Shown here piece after piece: positions 56,541-64,000 of a stretch of DNA of 64,000 nt. The position numbers were made by a program, and so were the translations under genes. Each line of letters opens with the position of its first letter. The first letter of the stretch is position 1. The notes below the pieces were generated by a model. It saw only the letters and a list, made by a program, of their open reading frames with translations, did not search any database and had not been told where the DNA came from. This DNA comes from Oscheius dolichura (lineage: Eukaryota; Nematoda; Chromadorea; Rhabditida; Rhabditidae), in assembly GCA_932521035.1 (NCBI GenBank), contig OW051492.1, positions 3,844,001 to 3,908,000 of the forward strand, in the 5' to 3' direction.

Positions 56541-57257
56541 ATGAGAGCCGTACTCATCACTTACTGCTTACTAACCCCAACCATTTTTGCTGCCAGTACG
56601 GTTCCTCGATTAAAAACGCCACCTTCAAAGTCAGGTAAGGCGATTTGCACTTTCTTTATGCTAAAATACAGGTTGATAACATTTTTATAGCAACTTTTTT
56701 AGAATCATCAGAAGAAATAGATTGGGAATGTGGGACCGATTCTTTTACCAAATACATCAGCGAAAATCAAATTGATATCGATTGCCCTGAACTAAAAAGT
56801 AACACAGCGTATATTTTTTATCTCTTGTAGAAACTGTAAATCAATGTTGTTTAACTCACGATGACTGTTACGACAAGCAACGTGGTCGAAAACATTGTGA
56901 TGACACATTCTGTAATTGCTTAGAGGTGTCCTTTTCTCATATTTACAATTTCTGCTCAAGATTGCAATGAAGCCGTCAAAAATATGCAGCAAAGAAGACG
57001 GCCCACTTTTTTGTAATATAGTTCGGGATTTCGGTGCGGAAGCTTATAGAAGATCAGGAAATGAAACTGCAGTTTTTGAAGAAGAGGTATGACATGTGCT
57101 TTTCAATTTAGTTGTGCTTATTTATAGAAACCGCTGATTCACGACATAGAGACAGAATACAAAAATGTTACTGAGGCGCTCGATTATGAAGCTGAAGTAA
57201 GGTAGACAATTCTACTCAAATATAACCCTACAATGCCATTTATAGCGGACATCATAA
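56541..57257 (+). CDS. secreted phospholipase A2-like protein 2
   Basis: Starts behind TTACAG at 56541 with a signal peptide (MRAVLITYCLLTPTIFAAS). Following exons give IDWECGTDSFTKYISENQ, the active-site exon CCLTHDDCYDKQRGRKHCDDTFCNCLE, KICSKEDGPLFCNIVRDFG, and a longer acidic tail than gene 1, ending at TAA 57255-57257. The His-Asp dyad is kept and the calcium loop is again missing. The exon layout is the same as in the neighbour 281 bases upstream, so the pair arose by tandem duplication and has since diverged strongly. Five introns of about 32-60 bases. Confidence 0.78.
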
Positions 57258-57518
57258 AACTGTACAATCTATGGAAGAAACAGCTCGGCATCTTGCGTCT
57301 GATAATACATACGGCTATCATCACTAACTTTTTACTGCCATGGGTTTATTGATTTCACTAACATACCCGAAAATATTGTCAATATTCATATCATTTTATG
57401 TACTTTTGTAGATTATAAATATATTTCACTTCAATGGTTACAGTATTTATTTTCAACAATAACAACAACATAAAATAACTGCCATTTACCGTCCCTACTG
57501 GTTCATTTATAACAGATA

Positions 57519-60037
<2,519 letters not shown>

Positions 60038-60238
60038 ATTCTTTTAAAATAATTATGATAAACACAGAAGCACAAGTTTAAATAATAAATAAAATAAGAT
60101 GTTAACTTTACAACAAAACATCATTTACATGAGAACATTTTATTTATTTTTCTAAGGAAGACAAGAGGTGCACTATATACTGTACAATCTGTGGAAATAA
60201 GAAATACGATAAGCAATCTTTGCCTTAAAAAAAGTATT

Positions 60239-63200
60239 TTAACATCGGCTTTTGTAATAAGATTCAACAAGGTCCGAGTATCCTGTTTGACGCGGTTGCT
60301 GGTAAGATGGAGACCATAAAGTATTGCTTCGCTTCGTATTGTTGACGTACGCGGCCCCGCTACCTAAAAAATTTATTTCAATTAATGCCAATACGATAAA
60401 CATACGAGCAACCTCTCGTACATAACTGTCCCAAATATTAGGGATTTTGAGACAGAAGTAAATTTGCCATTTCCGCTTCCATATCTTGGCTGAACGCCAT
60501 ATTCCGGAAGTCGTCTTGGGACACAGCCTGAGTGGCTGCTCCTCGATATGGTTGACTTTGCGACCATGCAGTAAGGCCGGTGGCTTCCGAGAGTACTGTC
60601 TCGTTTGAAATATCCTGGGAAGCCTGAGAGGCATATCCATCGTGGAGATCCGAGTATCCTGCTTGACGCGGTTGCTGATAAGATGGAGGCCATGAAGTAT
60701 TGTTTCGCTTAGTATTGTTGACGTACGCGGCCCCGCTACCTAAAAAACTTATTTCGATTAATGCCAATACGATAAACATACGAGGATTATGAGGAGGAGG
60801 AAATACGTTCAGCATGTGAAGTGGAACAGGCAGATTAACAGCATAGCGCATGCTCTGCTGTGAGATGGAATGTTGCGGGTCCAAAGGTACGTTCCTTCCT
60901 TGTGCACCTCTATACTCATTTAAGGTATACGTGGCTCGCTGAGTGCCATACCGGCTTTGCTTAAATTAATGCATTAGTTACTAAACACATAAACGTACGG
61001 GGTACGCAGGATTCAAAGCCTGTGGTTTGGGCTTTGGCAAAACAAGGTTTGCTGATTTCAAATTATTTAGCGGGCCTTCAACAATAAGCCCTTTCTGCTT
61101 GAATGTGGTAAGGAGGTCGTTCCATAATTGTTGTCTTGCAAGCACCTGTGCATGTTGCTGTGAAAAATTGCAAAATTTCTAACTTTAGCGTTTCCGATAA
61201 TGATCAGACCAAACTTGGCACGAGTAAGAGCAACATTGAGACGTCTTGGATCATTAAGAAAACCGATACCAGAATGTTCATTGGATCGTACACATGTTAC
61301 TATGATCAAGTCTTTTTCACGACCCTGCAAAACTGCTTTGTTAGTGATAAAATTATACCTGGAAAGCATCAACATTGGCGATTTCCATATTTTCATATAG
61401 TTTGCTGTTTAGCTGTCCTTGATTATGCATATACTGAACAATAAAGCTCCTTTGTCCCTCATATGGCGTTATGATACCAATCTGCTCCGGACGCATTCCT
61501 CCCCTATGAACATTAAATTTAGAAATAATATACCTACTTAATGAGTTTACTAGCAAGTTTTTCCACATTAGCCGCCTCTGTTCTATTTAAAAAGGAAGTT
61601 CCACTGCTACTCATTTCTTCATGGCCATAGCAAGACCAAAATATCATAGGTTTATCTGGAACAGGCCATTGCCAGTCTACGTTACGAAGTTTTCTTTCCG
61701 CTGTAAAGAAAATATATTACTAACATGCAACGACATGCTTACTTTCAGTAACACCATTTTGTAGACTTCCTTCATAAAAGACATTACTAGGAAATTGAGA
61801 AAGTACAGGATGCATACGATACTGGACTTGCAAACGAATAGGCCTATTTCCAAGTAAGACCAAACGCTCAAATAAGGACTGAGAAAGTCCAGCCTTTGCA
61901 GCCTTTTTACAGAGGATAACAGGGCCTAATTGGCAATGATCTCCAACAAGAATTAACTGCCTAACTCCCCGTACAATAGCTACTAGAACTTCCGGTTCAG
62001 TTGCCTGCGTAGATTCGTCAACCAAAACGCACCTTTAAAAGTTTTAGAGAAAAGCAAAAATAAATACTTGATTTTCATGCGGGCTAGACGTAGATCGGCA
62101 GCTGAAGAGCAGGTACAGCAGATAACATCGGCGTTTTCCAATAATTTCTTTTCACCGATCCGCCTCAAAGTGATGTAACGTTCCATATCAGAGGTTAATA
62201 ATTCTCCAACTTCGTCCTAAACCGTGAAAAAATCTAAACAGATTACTTACTTTTAATTGTTGTAGTTTATTAAATTCTGCATTATCATGTAGTGATTTTA
62301 GTTGTGCCGGAAGGGTTAAGAAGTTCACCGAAGAATCAAGCCCTTCTCTTGATTTAGCATAGAGCCGAATAACTTTAAGCCCGGTTAGATGGATCCTTTC
62401 AGCCAACTGATCAACGGCAATATTTGATGGAGAGCACACAAGTACTTGCCCTTGGGTTTGCTGCACGAGATGATAAACAATCGTGGCAGATGTGACAGTC
62501 TATAAATTTATTTTTTCATGAAAAAAAATAACGGAAAAACGGCTAAAAATATTAACGAGAAACCACCTTTCCCGTTCCTGGTGGTCCTTGTATCAAGCTT
62601 AGCGGTTTCGTCAGTACTGTTCGAACAGCATTCATCTGACTATGATTAAGCTCAGGAAGCCCAGGAGCTGACAGCCTTTTTGGTTGTGAAACTTTAAAGA
62701 GGATGTCATCCACATCGTGCCCCATGAGCTTATGATAAATATAAGTAGACACTGCTCGCTCATCCGTTTCCATAGTATTAAGCGCTTGTTGCATACGGTC
62801 AAAAGTTACAGAATTCCAAACAGCCTAAATCCGTCAAATTAAAAGACAACTTAAAAAGAGACTTCGCAAATATAATTAATTTTAGGATCAGTAGGCATCT
62901 TTTCAGTTGGACTTGCATGAACTTCGATTCCAATTTCATCACTGTGATCTGAAACGATAAATAAATTGGATAATTGAAAAAATGTTTAACTGTCTGGAAT
63001 TTTGAAGACTTGCCCTTTTACTGACCATTCCTTGCCAATGGTTTGATTATGTTTTAACAACAGCTCATCGCCAATCATCAATTTCATACCTGAAATTGAA
63101 ATGAGGCACAGCTCACAAGCGAAATCCAAATAAGATAGCATGAGAAACTGACTTCCTTCTATAAACTTTGGCAAATGAAAGTATGCTAAGTGCTTTTTGT

Positions 63201-64000
63201 TCAGTCCTTGGTCCCATCTAACATGACCAACATTTTGTGTTTGCGACTCTTTTGTTTTGCGATCATAAATGGCTTCCAGCTGTATTAGAGGAGAAAATAT
63301 TCTTCGATAGTGAAATGCATCTTCGTATCTCAAGGTGTAGTGATGTCACCGAAATAATATACTAACTTACTTCAGAGTAATCATATCTGGTTCTGTATCA
63401 ACTCCAGGACGGTCTAAGTCTTCCACGGTGGCATTAGGATTGTCCCTCCAGACATCCTCTAATCTACTTGCCATTCCGGCCCTAAAGTTAGAGTGTACCC
63501 AAACATTCAATTGCATTTACGTAATATGGCGAGCTCGCGCCTGGAGATTCTCGTCTGGCACATTGACGAGCCAAGATAAAAGCTGAAATATATGACTAAG
63601 TTACTTGTATAAAAATACCTTTCTTTCTTCAATTATTGGTTTCCAATCATTTTCGTTCCAAGATGCATTTTTCTGCGAAGCAGTTTGGGCACATGGATGT
63701 CGACATAAAATGACCTAGATCAATTACTATAATGTATTCAAAAGGAAAATTCTTACCACAACCTCTTCGGCTTTTGCTGGAATAAAGCCCAAAGAAAAAA
63801 CATTACGTGCAGCACATATATAACATTCTAATTGGGTGTCACCCAAAGGAGACTCTTTGTGCAAGCATACCTAAACAAAGCTAAACTAGGGCAAGATGGG
63901 TATTTTACTTCTTTATGTCCACTGCGGACCATATGAGTAATAAGATGAGATCCCGAAATCTTTCCCGGTGCATTACAAAACCATTTTTTACAAATGGTGC
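60239..64000 (-). CDS. smg-2: RNA helicase UPF1 (SMG-2), N-terminus outside the window
   Basis: Central helicase of nonsense-mediated mRNA decay. From the right edge: the zinc-binding CH domain ([35 protein letters not shown]), the beta-barrel region ([26 protein letters not shown]), [15 protein letters not shown], Walker A GPPGTGK near 62580, [29 protein letters not shown], the motif II region [62 protein letters not shown] and [17 protein letters not shown]. These cover SF1 helicase motifs I to VI. The C-terminal tail is SQ-rich ([13 protein letters not shown]), as needed for SMG-1 phosphorylation. The last part is duplicated: [12 protein letters not shown]...YQQPRQ.GYSDL occurs twice (exons near 60645-60740 and 60265-60363). 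Stop TAA 60239-60241. Confidence 0.95.
60265..60795 (-). repeat. tandem duplication of a C-terminal UPF1 exon with its intron
   Basis: About 150 bases at 60265-60415 and 60646-60793 are near identical, including the upstream intron (GTATGTTTATCGTATTGGCATTAA...TTTTTAG) and the exon that encodes [12 protein letters not shown]. The product therefore ends with two similar 32-residue segments around the SQ-rich exon. Confidence 0.85.

Overview
This window is nuclear DNA of a nematode. Three things show this. Two identical genes for U1 snRNA match the nematode form over their whole length. Many genes have introns of only 35-60 bases. The protein families and details are nematode-like: an ASP-type aspartic protease, an APS-1 sequence that is nearly invariant, PLA2-like secreted proteins and a GT11 fucosyltransferase. 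Several first coding exons start directly behind a TTTCAG-like acceptor, and same-strand genes lie 120-500 bases apart, which fits spliced-leader trans-splicing and operons. Base composition alternates in blocks: AT-rich at about 2.4-6.6, 28-36.7 and 55.6-64 kb, GC-rich at about 6.6-28, 36.8-42.6 and 49.8-55.5 kb.

Layout. 0-5.3 kb is a patchwork of gene fragments (integrase-like, dimethylglycine-dehydrogenase-like, a broken coiled-coil gene, an S1-domain piece, the tail of an acidic-protein gene) around an apparently intact IST1 gene. 5.6-8.4 kb carries, on the minus strand, a secreted Gly/Pro-rich protein, a truncated M1-aminopeptidase-like membrane protein and AP-1 sigma (aps-1). 8.5 kb holds U1 copy 1. 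10.3-13.7 kb is a Cys-loop GABA-A/RDL-like channel, and 13.9-15.2 kb a convergent aspartic protease. 15.8-28.5 kb is one giant minus-strand gene for the bridge-like lipid-transfer protein BLTP1/LPD-3. 28.7-29.2 kb contains palindromic MITE-like repeats. 29.7-41.5 kb holds AP-1 mu, MTERF4 and a C2H2 zinc-finger factor head to tail on the plus strand. 41.9-43.1 kb is a fucosyltransferase, followed by two tRNA-Glu(TTC) genes. 44-49 kb is repeat-rich: a possible LTR, a composite tandem repeat, the second copy of the 1-5 kb patchwork and a 1.5-kb element with inverted ends. 49.1-49.7 kb is an acidic disordered protein, 53.2-54.5 kb a PAR-type bZIP factor, 55.2-55.4 kb U1 copy 2, and 55.7-57.3 kb two PLA2-like secreted proteins. 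57.5-64 kb is NSUN2 followed upstream by UPF1/SMG-2, both on the minus strand; UPF1 runs off the window.

Functional themes are membrane traffic (two subunits of the same AP-1 clathrin adaptor, IST1, LPD-3) and RNA biology (UPF1, NSUN2, U1, tRNA-Glu, MTERF4). No clearly new multi-gene system was found. The most notable items are the UPF1-NSUN2 tandem, two AP-1 genes in one window, the paired segmental duplications, the M1-like protein without a catalytic domain, the channel with an altered selectivity-filter motif, the exon duplication in UPF1 and the palindromic and terminal-inverted-repeat elements. Exon boundaries were read by eye from GT/AG and frame; those in the large genes are approximate.
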